Positions 26,733-35,374 of a stretch of 64,000 nucleotides of DNA are shown piece by piece (position 1 is the first letter of the stretch; each line of letters begins with the position of its first letter). The stretch is from a marine gamma proteobacterium HTCC2148 (GTDB taxonomy: Bacteria > Pseudomonadota > Gammaproteobacteria > Pseudomonadales > Halieaceae). The DNA is taken from the NCBI GenBank assembly GCA_000156295.1, contig DS999225.1, positions 130,852 to 194,851 of the forward strand, in the 5' to 3' direction. Below the pieces are notes generated by a model. It saw only the letters and a list, made by a program, of their open reading frames with translations. It made no database searches and was not told the DNA's origin. The position numbers were made by a program, and so were the translations under genes.

Positions 26733-27974
26733 ATGCAAAGTCTAAAACGCTGGCTGGTGATGGCCATACTGTGTTTTTCCGGCGGTATCATTTTTCTGCT
26801 GCCCTTTCTGCGTGAAGTGTATTACATACCCATGCAGGAAGCCTTTGGCTACAGCAATACCCAGATGGGCGTGCAGATGAGCGTGTTTGGATTCACATCG
26901 CTGCTCAGCTATTTTCCCGGCGGCTGGATGGCTGATCGATTCTCCCCACGCAAACTGATGACCAGCAGTCTGATAGCAACGGGCGTGGGCGGATTTTACT
27001 TCGCGAGTTTTCCGTCTTATGAAATTGGCATTGCTATCCATGCCTTCTGGGGAGTGAGCATCTCTCTGATGTTCTGGGCGGCGATGATTAAGGCCACAAG
27101 GAGTTGGGCTCAACCCGGTCAACAGGGTCGAGCTTTCGGCATTCTTGAAAGTGGCCGGGGCATTGCTGAACTCATGAGTTCGAGTATATTTTTGGCAATA
27201 TTCGCCTGGCTGGGCAGTAATGCGACTGCTCTGTCCCAAGTGATTAATCTGTTCGCGGCTACAAATATACTGCTTGCTGTGATGGCCTGGCTTATTCTCG
27301 ATGATGAGGTTCGGCAGCAGGGCGATGCTCCCACCAAGGTTGGCGTACAGGAGGTTCTTGAAGTTTTAAGGATGCCCGCCGTCTGGCTGATCGCTATCGT
27401 GGTAATGACTGCTTACAGTGCCTATTGGGGTGTCTACTACTTGACTCCCTACGCAACAGATGTGTTCGGTTTGAGTGTTGTTTTGGGCGGTGCCATAGCG
27501 GTTGGAAAAATGTGGCTTAAACCTTTTGCAGCGGCTGGTGCAGGCTTCATCGCCGACTGCTTTGGTGTATCCAAAACCGTTTTTGTTTCATTTATAATCG
27601 TCACTGCAGGGTTCATTGTGTTTGGTATTTTACCGGGTGGTCAGTCTTGGCTGATTGTCATGCTAATCAACGCGGCGATTGTTTCTGCGGCAATTTTTGC
27701 TTTAAGGGGTATTTACTTCGCGCTTCTTGAAGAAGGCGGGGTCGATGCAGCAGTCACCGGCACTGCTGCAGGTGTTATATCGGCGGTTGGCTTTACACCT
27801 GATGTTTTCATGCCGTTGCTAGGCGGTGTTCTGCTTGATGCTTATCCTGGTGCAGAGGGCTATCGCTACTTCTACTTCGCGATAGCGATTTTCTGTGCGG
27901 CTGGGGCCTTGGCAAGTTGGCAAATTATGCGTAATACCAAGAAACGGTTTCAGCTTCATGCCGCCCATGCTTGA
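26733..27974 (+). CDS. Major facilitator superfamily transporter
   Basis: 413 residues with about twelve hydrophobic segments. The loop 2-3 motif is present as GGWMADRFSPRKLM. The N-terminal half has FLPFLREVYYIPMQEAFGYSNTQMGVQMS, typical of small organic-anion or nitrate-like MFS carriers. Its 3' end overlaps the Rieske gene, so it most likely imports that enzyme's substrate. No strong ribosome-binding site is seen before ATG 26733. Confidence 0.88.
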   Translation: MQSLKRWLVMAILCFSGGIIFLLPFLREVYYIPMQEAFGYSNTQMGVQMSVFGFTSLLSYFPGGWMADRFSPRKLMTSSLIATGVGGFYFASFPSYEIGIAIHAFWGVSISLMFWAAMIKATRSWAQPGQQGRAFGILESGRGIAELMSSSIFLAIFAWLGSNATALSQVINLFAATNILLAVMAWLILDDEVRQQGDAPTKVGVQEVLEVLRMPAVWLIAIVVMTAYSAYWGVYYLTPYATDVFGLSVVLGGAIAVGKMWLKPFAAAGAGFIADCFGVSKTVFVSFIIVTAGFIVFGILPGGQSWLIVMLINAAIVSAAIFALRGIYFALLEEGGVDAAVTGTAAGVISAVGFTPDVFMPLLGGVLLDAYPGAEGYRYFYFAIAIFCAAGALASWQIMRNTKKRFQLHAAHA

Positions 27975-29106
27975 ATCTACGCTGCCGAGTTTTTGGTATC
28001 TGAATAACGATGTTTTTCAGATAGAGCGTGAACATATTTTCATGCGCGAGTGGTTATGTGTAGGCAGGAAAGAGCAAATTCCGAATCCGGGCAGTCACCG
28101 AGTACTCGATTTGTACGGAGAGAGTGTTTTGCTGCTGCGTAACAGCGACGGCCAATTGCGCGCTTTTTATAATGTTTGCAGACATCGAGGTGCGCGCCTT
28201 TGTCCCGATGCACACGATGCTTTGGGTAGCCATGGAGTCACTTTGAGCGGCGGCGTAATGGAAAGCTGCTCTATAAGGTGTCCCTATCACGCATGGACGT
28301 ATAGTCTTGACGGAGACTTGCTGAGAGCGCCGCACCTGAAAGCTGAGACTGAGATAGATTTAGCGAATTTGAGTCTCCATCCGGTTTCTGTGGCAAGCTG
28401 GGGCGGCTTTGTATTCGTTCATCTGACTCCAGATGAAGCGCCAGATTTTCCTGCCCAGATCGCAACCACCGACACTCAGTTCCAGCGTTATCCTCTTGCG
28501 GAACTTGGAATTGGCCACAGCATTTCCTATGAGGTGGCCGCGAACTGGAAAGTGATCTGCGAAAATTATAATGAGTGTTATCACTGTGGCCCTGTGCACC
28601 CGGAACTTTGCGAAGTGGTTCCGGTATTCAAGCAGCGAGGGGGCGCTGAACTCGACTGGGACCGGGGTGTTCCTCATCGGGAGGGTGCGGTCACGTTTAC
28701 GGCTTCTGGTACTACCGAAAGAAGAATGTTCCCCGGACTTAATGCTGATGAGCGGATTCGCCACAAGGGCGATCTGGTTTACCCCAACCTGTTTTTGAGT
28801 GCCTCCAGTGACCATGTTGCGGTGTTCGTATTGCAGGCAAAATCTGCCAATCTTACGACCATCGATTGCCATTTTTTGTTCGAGTCCCATGAAATGAGCA
28901 AGCCCGGTTTTGACCCTTCAGACGCTGTTGATTTCTGGCACAAGGTCAACTGCCAGGACTGGGCTATTTGCGAGCGAGTGCAACAAGGTATGAATTCGAG
29001 GGTGCATCGAGCCGGTATATTTTCACCCATGGAGGATTGGAATCTGGATATCAGGCGCTATGTTACTGATCGTATCGGCGCTCATGTTTCGGACCTTACT
29101 GAATAA
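27958..29106 (+). CDS. Rieske non-heme iron oxygenase, alpha subunit (second copy)
   Basis: 382 residues from ATG 27958; ATG 27967 is equally possible, and the gene overlaps the MFS stop either way. Rieske ligands are C74, H76, C108 and H111 (CRHRG, CPYHAWTY). The gap between the two halves is 31 residues, against 19 in the other Rieske protein of this window. The iron site is ENYNECYHCGPVHPEL (H209, H214). Ring-hydroxylating and N-demethylating oxygenases both fit; the DgcA-like gene downstream favours N-demethylation. No reductase or beta subunit is encoded nearby. Confidence 0.87.
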   Translation: MPPMLESTLPSFWYLNNDVFQIEREHIFMREWLCVGRKEQIPNPGSHRVLDLYGESVLLLRNSDGQLRAFYNVCRHRGARLCPDAHDALGSHGVTLSGGVMESCSIRCPYHAWTYSLDGDLLRAPHLKAETEIDLANLSLHPVSVASWGGFVFVHLTPDEAPDFPAQIATTDTQFQRYPLAELGIGHSISYEVAANWKVICENYNECYHCGPVHPELCEVVPVFKQRGGAELDWDRGVPHREGAVTFTASGTTERRMFPGLNADERIRHKGDLVYPNLFLSASSDHVAVFVLQAKSANLTTIDCHFLFESHEMSKPGFDPSDAVDFWHKVNCQDWAICERVQQGMNSRVHRAGIFSPMEDWNLDIRRYVTDRIGAHVSDLTE

Positions 29107-29151
29107 GCTTTCAGCTTGATCAATGCCAGCGCAGTTACCGGGAGAAAGTGA

Positions 29152-31233
29152 ATGAACCCTAACTATGAGATATTGTTTGAGCCAGTAAAAATTGGTCCCG
29201 TCACGGCACCTAACCGCTTTTACCAGGTGCCGCATGCCAGTGGCATGACCGAGGCCAATCCACGGGTCCGTGCCGCTTTCCGGGCTACCAAGGCTGAGGG
29301 TGGCTGGGGCGTCGTCACTACGGGAGCGGTCTCTACCCATCCCTCGTCCGACGATAGTCCGCTGCCTTTTGCCAGGCTATGGGACGATAATGACATTCGC
29401 TCTCACGCGTTGACCTGCGATGCAATCCATCAGCACGACGCTCTTGCCGCTGTAGAGTTATGGCACGGCGGCGCAGCGGTGATGAATCGTAGTTCGCGTA
29501 TTGCGCCTTACTCTCCTTCGGGTATTCCCTGGGCTGCCACTCATGTGGGTTTCATGGGGCAATTACGGCCGCGGGTGATGGATCAACAAGACATTCGTGA
29601 TGTTATTGGCTGGCAAGTGGCTGCCGCTCGGCGTGCTCGCAGTGCCGGTTTTGATATTGTTTATATTTATGCGGGCATGGGTTACCTCGGCTACGAGTTT
29701 CTGTTGGATGACTACAACCATCGCACTGATGCCTACGGTGGCAGTGTGGAGAACCGGGTGAGGTTTGTGCGCGAATTAATCGAGTCTACCAAGGACGCCG
29801 TGGGCCAGGATTGTGGCGTGGCGCTGCGTATCAGCCTGGAAGAGCTGCGTGGCAAGGCCAGTGATAATTTCGCTTCACAGGCGCACGAAGTAGTAAGCCT
29901 GCTCTCCGACCTGCCGGATCTGTGGGACGTTAAAATGGACTCCAGCCCCACAGACTGCGGAGCCTCTCGCTTCCGCCCGGAAGGGGCGCACGAGCCGGTC
30001 ATTGATTTTGTACGCACGGTCACTGACAAGCCCGTTGTGGGGGTAGGGCGCTTTACTTCCCCCGATACTATGGTGTCGCAAATCAAGCGAGGTGTGCTGG
30101 ACTTAATAGGGGGTGCAAGACCCTCGATCGCCGATCCATTTCTGCCTAATAAAATACGTGAGGGCAGGGAAGATGAAATACGTGAATGCATAGGCTGTAA
30201 CATCTGCATTTCCAGCTGGCACGATGGGGTGCCGGTACGCTGTACCCAGAACGCCACAGCAGGAGAAGAATGGCGCCGTGGCTGGCATCCTGAAAAAGTT
30301 TCCCCGGCAGCCAGCAATGACAACATTTTAATTGTAGGCGGTGGTCCTGCGGGGCTGGAGGCCGCGCTTATCGCAGCTCGGCGCGGATATCAGGTGACGC
30401 TCGCTGAAAAGGCGCCTGAATTCGGTGGCCGACTGCGTTTTGAAACCAGTCTTCCTGGCCTGGCCACCTGGGGCAGAGTGCGCGATTACCGACTCTATGC
30501 GCTACAGAAAATGGGCAATGTGAACCTTTACAGTAACAGTGAGATGGGTGTGGATGAAGTGCTGGGGCTGGGCCATCAGCGGGTCGCTATTGCCACCGGA
30601 GCCCGCTGGACGCAAGCCCTCTATTCTTCTTTGGAAATCCCTAAAGGCGAGTTAAAGGGGCCGGGTGTGTACACGCCTGACGACCTGGCGGCAGGTAAAG
30701 TGCCCCGGGGTCCGATACTGGTTTATGACTTCGACAACTATTATCTGGGGGGGGCGATTGCAGAATCCCTGGCCGGTCAGGGCATGTCAGTGACTTATGC
30801 TACGCCCGCTGGGCATGCGTCAGCATGGACAATCATGACTAACGAACAGCCGTTCGTTCATCAGAATCTGCACAAACTGGGAGTAGATATCACTACCCAG
30901 GCGTTGCTGGACAGCTTTGAAGCGGGGCTGGCTACCCTTAGTAATATTTTTACTGGGGAATTATCAACGTTAGAGGTGAGTTCAGTGGTTATCGTGGGGC
31001 TTAGGCTGCCTGCGGATGATCTGTATCAGTCCCTATGTGATCGCGAGGCCCAATGGCAAGGCGCTGGCATTGAGTCCGTTGAGCGAATTGGAGATGCGTT
31101 TGCTGCGGGCGCTCTGGTGCATGCTGTGCACTCAGGGCACGCCTGGTCTCGTGGCTTGGATAATCCTGATGCTGAAAATTATTTGCGAGATATCCCTATC
31201 GCTGAGTTCCCCCCAGGCCCGGTGATTAATTGA
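29152..31233 (+). CDS. Trimethylamine/dimethylglycine dehydrogenase-like flavoprotein (OYE domain, 4Fe-4S, FAD/NAD domain)
   Basis: 693 residues. Residues 1-340 form an old-yellow-enzyme-type FMN barrel (ILFEPVKIGPVTAPNRF, GFDIVYIYAGMGYLGYEFL, YGGSVENRVRF). Four cysteines at 346, 349, 352 and 364 (CIGCNIC then RC) give the 4Fe-4S site at almost the same positions as in trimethylamine dehydrogenase. A second dinucleotide fold starts near 387 (ILIVGGGPAGLEAAL). The family includes TMADH, histamine dehydrogenase, DgcA and 2,4-dienoyl-CoA reductase. Beside a Rieske oxygenase, a DgcA-like N-demethylase role is most likely. GGGAGAAA precedes ATG 29152 by about 6 nt. Confidence 0.85.
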   Translation: MNPNYEILFEPVKIGPVTAPNRFYQVPHASGMTEANPRVRAAFRATKAEGGWGVVTTGAVSTHPSSDDSPLPFARLWDDNDIRSHALTCDAIHQHDALAAVELWHGGAAVMNRSSRIAPYSPSGIPWAATHVGFMGQLRPRVMDQQDIRDVIGWQVAAARRARSAGFDIVYIYAGMGYLGYEFLLDDYNHRTDAYGGSVENRVRFVRELIESTKDAVGQDCGVALRISLEELRGKASDNFASQAHEVVSLLSDLPDLWDVKMDSSPTDCGASRFRPEGAHEPVIDFVRTVTDKPVVGVGRFTSPDTMVSQIKRGVLDLIGGARPSIADPFLPNKIREGREDEIRECIGCNICISSWHDGVPVRCTQNATAGEEWRRGWHPEKVSPAASNDNILIVGGGPAGLEAALIAARRGYQVTLAEKAPEFGGRLRFETSLPGLATWGRVRDYRLYALQKMGNVNLYSNSEMGVDEVLGLGHQRVAIATGARWTQALYSSLEIPKGELKGPGVYTPDDLAAGKVPRGPILVYDFDNYYLGGAIAESLAGQGMSVTYATPAGHASAWTIMTNEQPFVHQNLHKLGVDITTQALLDSFEAGLATLSNIFTGELSTLEVSSVVIVGLRLPADDLYQSLCDREAQWQGAGIESVERIGDAFAAGALVHAVHSGHAWSRGLDNPDAENYLRDIPIAEFPPGPVIN

Positions 31234-31515
31234 TGCCTGACTGGCTCTGTGCCCGGATACAACTCGTCTTATGGCATGTTGTAATAGCCAGTGATAGTCT
31301 GTGAACAACTCTGACAGGGTGTAGGACGTGGACGTCGCCCTGTTTTTCGAGGAGCTCGAAGCTTCAGCGCCGGAGCGTTTGCGGCAGGTGGTTGTGATCT
31401 TCCTCCATAAAGCATGGGGTGCAAACCAGCAGCGCTTGAACTTTCCGAGCTAAATGATGCAAATGCTATAAGGAGTGCAGCGGTCGCCTGATGTTGATGG
31501 CGGTGGTTTTATGCA
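31234..31515. other. 282-bp intergenic stretch; possible 41-codon ORF
   Basis: It lies between the DgcA-like gene and the AraC-SnoaL gene. A GTG-initiated frame at 31328-31453 encodes 41 residues (begins MDVALFFEELEASAPERL), with AGGGTG shortly upstream. The peptide is protein-like but not recognised and could be a small protein or a remnant. No terminator is evident. Confidence 0.25.
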
Positions 31516-32274
31516 ATGACTTCAAAAGATTTTGTTACCAGTTATTTCGAGGCATGGAACCAGCATGATGCGGGTGGTGTTGCAGAACATCTGTCCCGGA
31601 GCGGAAAATACTGCGATATCCCCGTGCAGCAGGAATGGAATCGCGATGAATTCATTGAACACCTGAATTCTTTTTTTGCTCAAGACAGAAATCGCTACAG
31701 CCTGTTAGGCGAAATTCACACTGCAAAAAATTCGATCGCCTTTCAATACCGCGCATCACCCATGGACTCCGATGATGATTCCCTGGATTGGATGGGGGCA
31801 GAATTCATCACCATGGAAGGCGATGCTGCAGGCAAGATCAAGGACTATTATCAGGACGCTGACGCTATGCAGGCAGGACGGGGCATTGTCACTCGCCGCT
31901 ACGCAAAATCTGGGTTGGACGAGTCTGGCCTGAAGCGAGTCATGGAACGTTTGGCTGAGCTGATGCAAGAGGATCGGATGTTTCTGGACTCTAGCTTGTC
32001 GCTGCCGCAGCTTGCTACAGAGTTGAATTGCAGCGTTAATCATTTATCGCAGGCGATCAATTCGGGCTTTGGCATGAGCTTCTTCGACTATGTAAATCAG
32101 TATCGGGTTAACGCAGCAGAACAACAGCTTTCTGCACATGGTGGTCGCAAGGGCGCCATACTCGACATTGCGTTAAGCGTGGGCTTTAACTCTACCTCAA
32201 CATTTTATGCGGCGTTTAAAAAAAGCACCGGACAAACTCCTGCTCAATATCGCCGCACCCGCAAGGAAAAATAA
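31516..32274 (+). CDS. AraC-family regulator with N-terminal SnoaL/NTF2-like domain
   Basis: 252 residues. The first 120 or so have the SnoaL-like pattern (FVTSYFEAWNQHDAGGVAEHL, IAFQYRASPMD, GAEFITMEGDAAGKIKDYY), a cone-shaped fold that binds small ligands. Residues about 145-248 form an AraC double HTH (LPQLATELNCSVNHLSQAI, then ILDIALSVGFNSTSTFYAAF and KKSTGQTPAQYRR). Such an input domain is unusual for AraC proteins. It probably senses a small molecule directly and controls the surrounding amine genes. Its stop is 11 nt from the convergent glutamine-synthetase-like gene. Confidence 0.8.
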   Translation: MTSKDFVTSYFEAWNQHDAGGVAEHLSRSGKYCDIPVQQEWNRDEFIEHLNSFFAQDRNRYSLLGEIHTAKNSIAFQYRASPMDSDDDSLDWMGAEFITMEGDAAGKIKDYYQDADAMQAGRGIVTRRYAKSGLDESGLKRVMERLAELMQEDRMFLDSSLSLPQLATELNCSVNHLSQAINSGFGMSFFDYVNQYRVNAAEQQLSAHGGRKGAILDIALSVGFNSTSTFYAAFKKSTGQTPAQYRRTRKEK

Positions 32275-32285
32275 TACGCGGTACT

Positions 32286-33677
32286 TTAAAGTGCTCGCAG
32301 GTACCAGTCGTGATCCAAGCTAGGAACTTGAGCGTGATAGTCATCGCACTCACCCTGGCGCACTTTCTGGAAGTAGGCGCAGTATTGTTCGCCCAGATAT
32401 TCGGGAAGTATTTTTGCATCGCGAAACAGCGCCAAAGCGGCGTCCCAGCGTTTGGGTAGTAAAACTTCATCGCTTTCCAGTGCCGTGCCCATCCGGGTTT
32501 CGGGTCCCGGCTCGCATTGATGGGTGATGCCGTAGTGCATTCCGGCGAGCAAGGCGGCCATTGTCAGGTAGGGATTAGCATCGGCACCTGCAACTCTGTG
32601 CTCAATCCTGCGGTTATCGTCAGAAGAGACCGGGATTCGCAGGGCTACATCGCGATGGTTATAGCCCCAGGTTGGGCTGACTGGTGCATACGCACCAGGT
32701 TTGAAACGGCGATAGGAATTGACGTTGGGTGCGAAAATTACCATGGATTCGGCCATGGCCTTTGCAAGGCCTCCTATGGCGTGGCGTAAGGTGGTAGAGA
32801 TCGCTGGCGAGTCGACGCCTTTAGTGTTGTTAGATTCACTGAATATATTGTTGCCGTCGCTATCGTAGACGCTGGCGTGAATATGGAGACCACTGCCTGC
32901 GATTTCTCCGAAAGGTTTGGCCATAAATGTGGCTGCCATTCCATGCTGGCGGGCGACCCCCTTTACAATGCGCTTCAGCAGCATGGCGTGATCACAGGCT
33001 AGCAGCGGATCACTAGTATGCTGTGTATTGATTTCCCACTGACCCGGAGAGAACTCGGAGTGTATTGCTGTCAGTGGAACGTTCTGAATATCGCAGGCTC
33101 TGCGCACCTCGTCCAGGAAAGCGTCCTGATCGAAAAGATCGTCAGCCATGCAGTATTGAATGCCTTGTTGTGGCCTGTCGCTGCAGGGAACCCGGCCCAG
33201 TAAAGGCCTGGCAACGCCGTCATCACCCGTTTCTATCAGGTAGAACTCCAGCTCAGTGGCAACTGTTGGGTGTAAGCCGTCGCTGGTGAAGCGCTCAAGA
33301 GCGCTGGCCAGTACATTGCGTGAGTCGGTCCATGAGGGGCTACCATCAAGGTCGGAAAAACTGGTGAGCACCTGCGCTGTGGCTGACTTAAGCCAGGGAA
33401 TTCTGGAGAGTGTGCCAGACTGGGGTTGTATTATGCCGTCCGGGTCGCCTTCAAATACATCAGGTGTGTCGTCGTCGTAAAATGTACCCATAATGCCCAA
33501 AAATGGAATGCTTATGGGGCCTTTCAAGTTACTCGAAAAAAGACCGTCGAATTCTCTTTTCTGGATGCGCTTGCAGCGCAGAATACCATTCATATCAGGC
33601 ATCATGAGTTCCAACATTTCAATGTCGGGGTTTTTTTGCAGGAACTGTTCCAGCTCCGATTTATCGGCGACGTTCAT
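32286..33677 (-). CDS. Glutamine synthetase-family ligase (PuuA-like gamma-glutamyl-amine synthetase)
   Basis: 463 residues from ATG 33677 (GGAG 6 nt upstream; GTG 33680 also possible). Glutamine-synthetase blocks are visible: TELEFYL, SEFSPGQWEIN, MAKPFGEIAGSGLHIHASV, NSYRRFKPG, RIEHRVAGADANPYLTMAALL. The length and MPDMNGILRCKRI start fit PuuA/GlnT-type ligases that join glutamate to an amine rather than to ammonia. With the PuuB-like gene next to it on the same strand, a gamma-glutamylated amine pathway (putrescine or another amine) is inferred. Confidence 0.85.
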   Translation of the reverse strand: MNVADKSELEQFLQKNPDIEMLELMMPDMNGILRCKRIQKREFDGLFSSNLKGPISIPFLGIMGTFYDDDTPDVFEGDPDGIIQPQSGTLSRIPWLKSATAQVLTSFSDLDGSPSWTDSRNVLASALERFTSDGLHPTVATELEFYLIETGDDGVARPLLGRVPCSDRPQQGIQYCMADDLFDQDAFLDEVRRACDIQNVPLTAIHSEFSPGQWEINTQHTSDPLLACDHAMLLKRIVKGVARQHGMAATFMAKPFGEIAGSGLHIHASVYDSDGNNIFSESNNTKGVDSPAISTTLRHAIGGLAKAMAESMVIFAPNVNSYRRFKPGAYAPVSPTWGYNHRDVALRIPVSSDDNRRIEHRVAGADANPYLTMAALLAGMHYGITHQCEPGPETRMGTALESDEVLLPKRWDAALALFRDAKILPEYLGEQYCAYFQKVRQGECDDYHAQVPSLDHDWYLRAL

Positions 33678-33732
33678 CACTCGCTCCGTGGTCGTGTTGA
33701 TGGTTCTGGTTCTAATCTGACAGAGTGGTTTT

Positions 33733-35016
33733 TTATAATAGATCTTTTAATCGATAGTACAGCATACCGAGCGAGACCGCCGGTTTGTGCAGGCGCCTGA
33801 GACCCGGGATGGATATGGGTTTGACTTGAGCGAATATGTCCATTGTCTCCAATGTGCCGCTGACCGCATCGGCCATAATTTGGCCCGCCAGATGAGTGAC
33901 GTTAACACCGTGACCGGAGTAACCTTGTGAGAAAAAAATATTGTCATCGAGTTTTCCCAGCTGCGGGACGCGGTTGACTGTGACACCAATCGTGCCTCCC
34001 CATGCATAGTCAATATTCAGTTTGGCGAGCTCAGGGTAATGCTTGCGTAGCTTGGGCAATAGCATGCCTTTGATGTGCTCGGGGTCTGAGCCGAAATAGG
34101 TTTTTCTGCCACCGAATAGCAATCGCTTGTCGGCTGTAAGGCGGAAGTACTCCAGTATAAAATTCGGGTCGCAAACCGCGATGTCCTCGCGGTTATAGCG
34201 TTCAACCTGGGCATCGTTAAGTGGCTCGGTGGCAATAATAAAACTGTTTACTGGCGCCAAATGGTTTCGCAATTCGGGCTCTATGAGGTGGTAGGCATTA
34301 CCCGCCAGAACAACGCTGTCTGCGATTACCGATCCTTGTTCGCTAATGACCCTGGCTTTTGCTCCGCGTTCAATGCGAAGCACCGGTGTCTGTTCAGAAA
34401 TTGTGGCACCGAGAGAGCAGGCGGCCAGTGCTTCACCAATACACAGGTTGAGTGGGTGCAAGTGGCCATTACCCATGTTTAGCAATGAGCCAATGTAGCT
34501 TTCTGTGCCAATAAGTTCAGCTGTTTCAGCTGCAGAAAGATGGCGCACCTCGTGTGGAAACTGATGGCTTTCTAGGTAGTTTTTTTCGTTCTGCTGACTG
34601 CGCAAATGCCGGGGTTTAATGGCAACGTCCAGGTAGCCCCACTTCAGGTCACAGTCTATCTGGTATTTCTCGACGCGTTGGCGAATGATGTCATGGCCCC
34701 GCCAGCGCAGATCCCACATGATCTTTTCGCCCTGTTGGCCCAGTTCCTGAGCCATTCTCTGTTCGCCGGAAATGCCGCCTATGATTTGGCCGCCATTGCG
34801 GCCGGAGGCACCCCAGCCGACTCGGTTGGCTTCTATGATATGAACCTTGTAGCCTTTCTCCGCAAGGTGCAGGGCAGTTGAAACCCCGGTGAATCCTGCG
34901 CCGATGACGCATACGTCGGCACTGTGCTCACCGCGCAGCTGCGGATAATCAGTTTTATGATTAACGCTAGCGGCGTAGTAAGAGCCGGTATGGGACTGGG
35001 CGCAGATCTGCTGCAA
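33733..35016 (-). CDS. PuuB-like FAD-dependent amine oxidoreductase, copy 1 (DAO family)
   Basis: 427 residues. FAD site VCVIGAGFTGVSTALHLAEKG, then GWGASGRNGGQIIGG, and the C-terminal FFSQGYSGHGVNVTHLAG. This pattern marks gamma-glutamylputrescine oxidase-like enzymes, which oxidise a C-N bond and release an aldehyde and an amine or ammonia. The only start in frame is TTG 35016: a TAA lies 27 nt upstream and no ATG or GTG intervenes. It follows the same strand as the PuuA-like gene and is divergent from a close paralogue. Confidence 0.85.
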   Translation of the reverse strand: MQQICAQSHTGSYYAASVNHKTDYPQLRGEHSADVCVIGAGFTGVSTALHLAEKGYKVHIIEANRVGWGASGRNGGQIIGGISGEQRMAQELGQQGEKIMWDLRWRGHDIIRQRVEKYQIDCDLKWGYLDVAIKPRHLRSQQNEKNYLESHQFPHEVRHLSAAETAELIGTESYIGSLLNMGNGHLHPLNLCIGEALAACSLGATISEQTPVLRIERGAKARVISEQGSVIADSVVLAGNAYHLIEPELRNHLAPVNSFIIATEPLNDAQVERYNREDIAVCDPNFILEYFRLTADKRLLFGGRKTYFGSDPEHIKGMLLPKLRKHYPELAKLNIDYAWGGTIGVTVNRVPQLGKLDDNIFFSQGYSGHGVNVTHLAGQIMADAVSGTLETMDIFAQVKPISIPGLRRLHKPAVSLGMLYYRLKDLL

Positions 35017-35374
35017 GAGATTTTCGTCCTGTTCTGATTACCCATCGAACATAGTAATCGAAATAGCGACTGTCTACCTGTCGTATAGGGCGGGAGTGTC
35101 TTTCGCGGGGTCTTCGGGGATTGACTTCCAGAGCTTCATCGGGCTGAATTAGAGGAGTACAAAAAAGCAGTTCCATTCAAATTTATTGCCGGGCGCTATG
35201 ATTTTATCAGCGTACAAGATGCCATTTATAGCCTGGAGTCACTGGGCCTGTACATCCTCGGCCTGGCAAAACTTCTTTCGCGGTGAGGACGCCGATCCGT
35301 TCATAAGTTTCTGACCATTACACTCAGCTGCTAGCCCTGCGGGGTGATGCCGTATTGCCGATTGGAGAGAGACT
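35017..35374. other. 358-bp gap between divergent PuuB-like genes, with a start-less protein-like frame
   Basis: Between 35125 and 35286 (plus strand) an open frame ends in TGA and encodes about 53 residues with protein-like composition (EYKKAVPFKFIAGRYDF, then LESLGLYILGLAKLL). It has no ATG, GTG or TTG, so it looks like the 3' remnant of a lost gene, which I do not recognise. Promoters for both PuuB-like genes must lie here, but no clear -35/-10 pair stands out. Confidence 0.35.
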
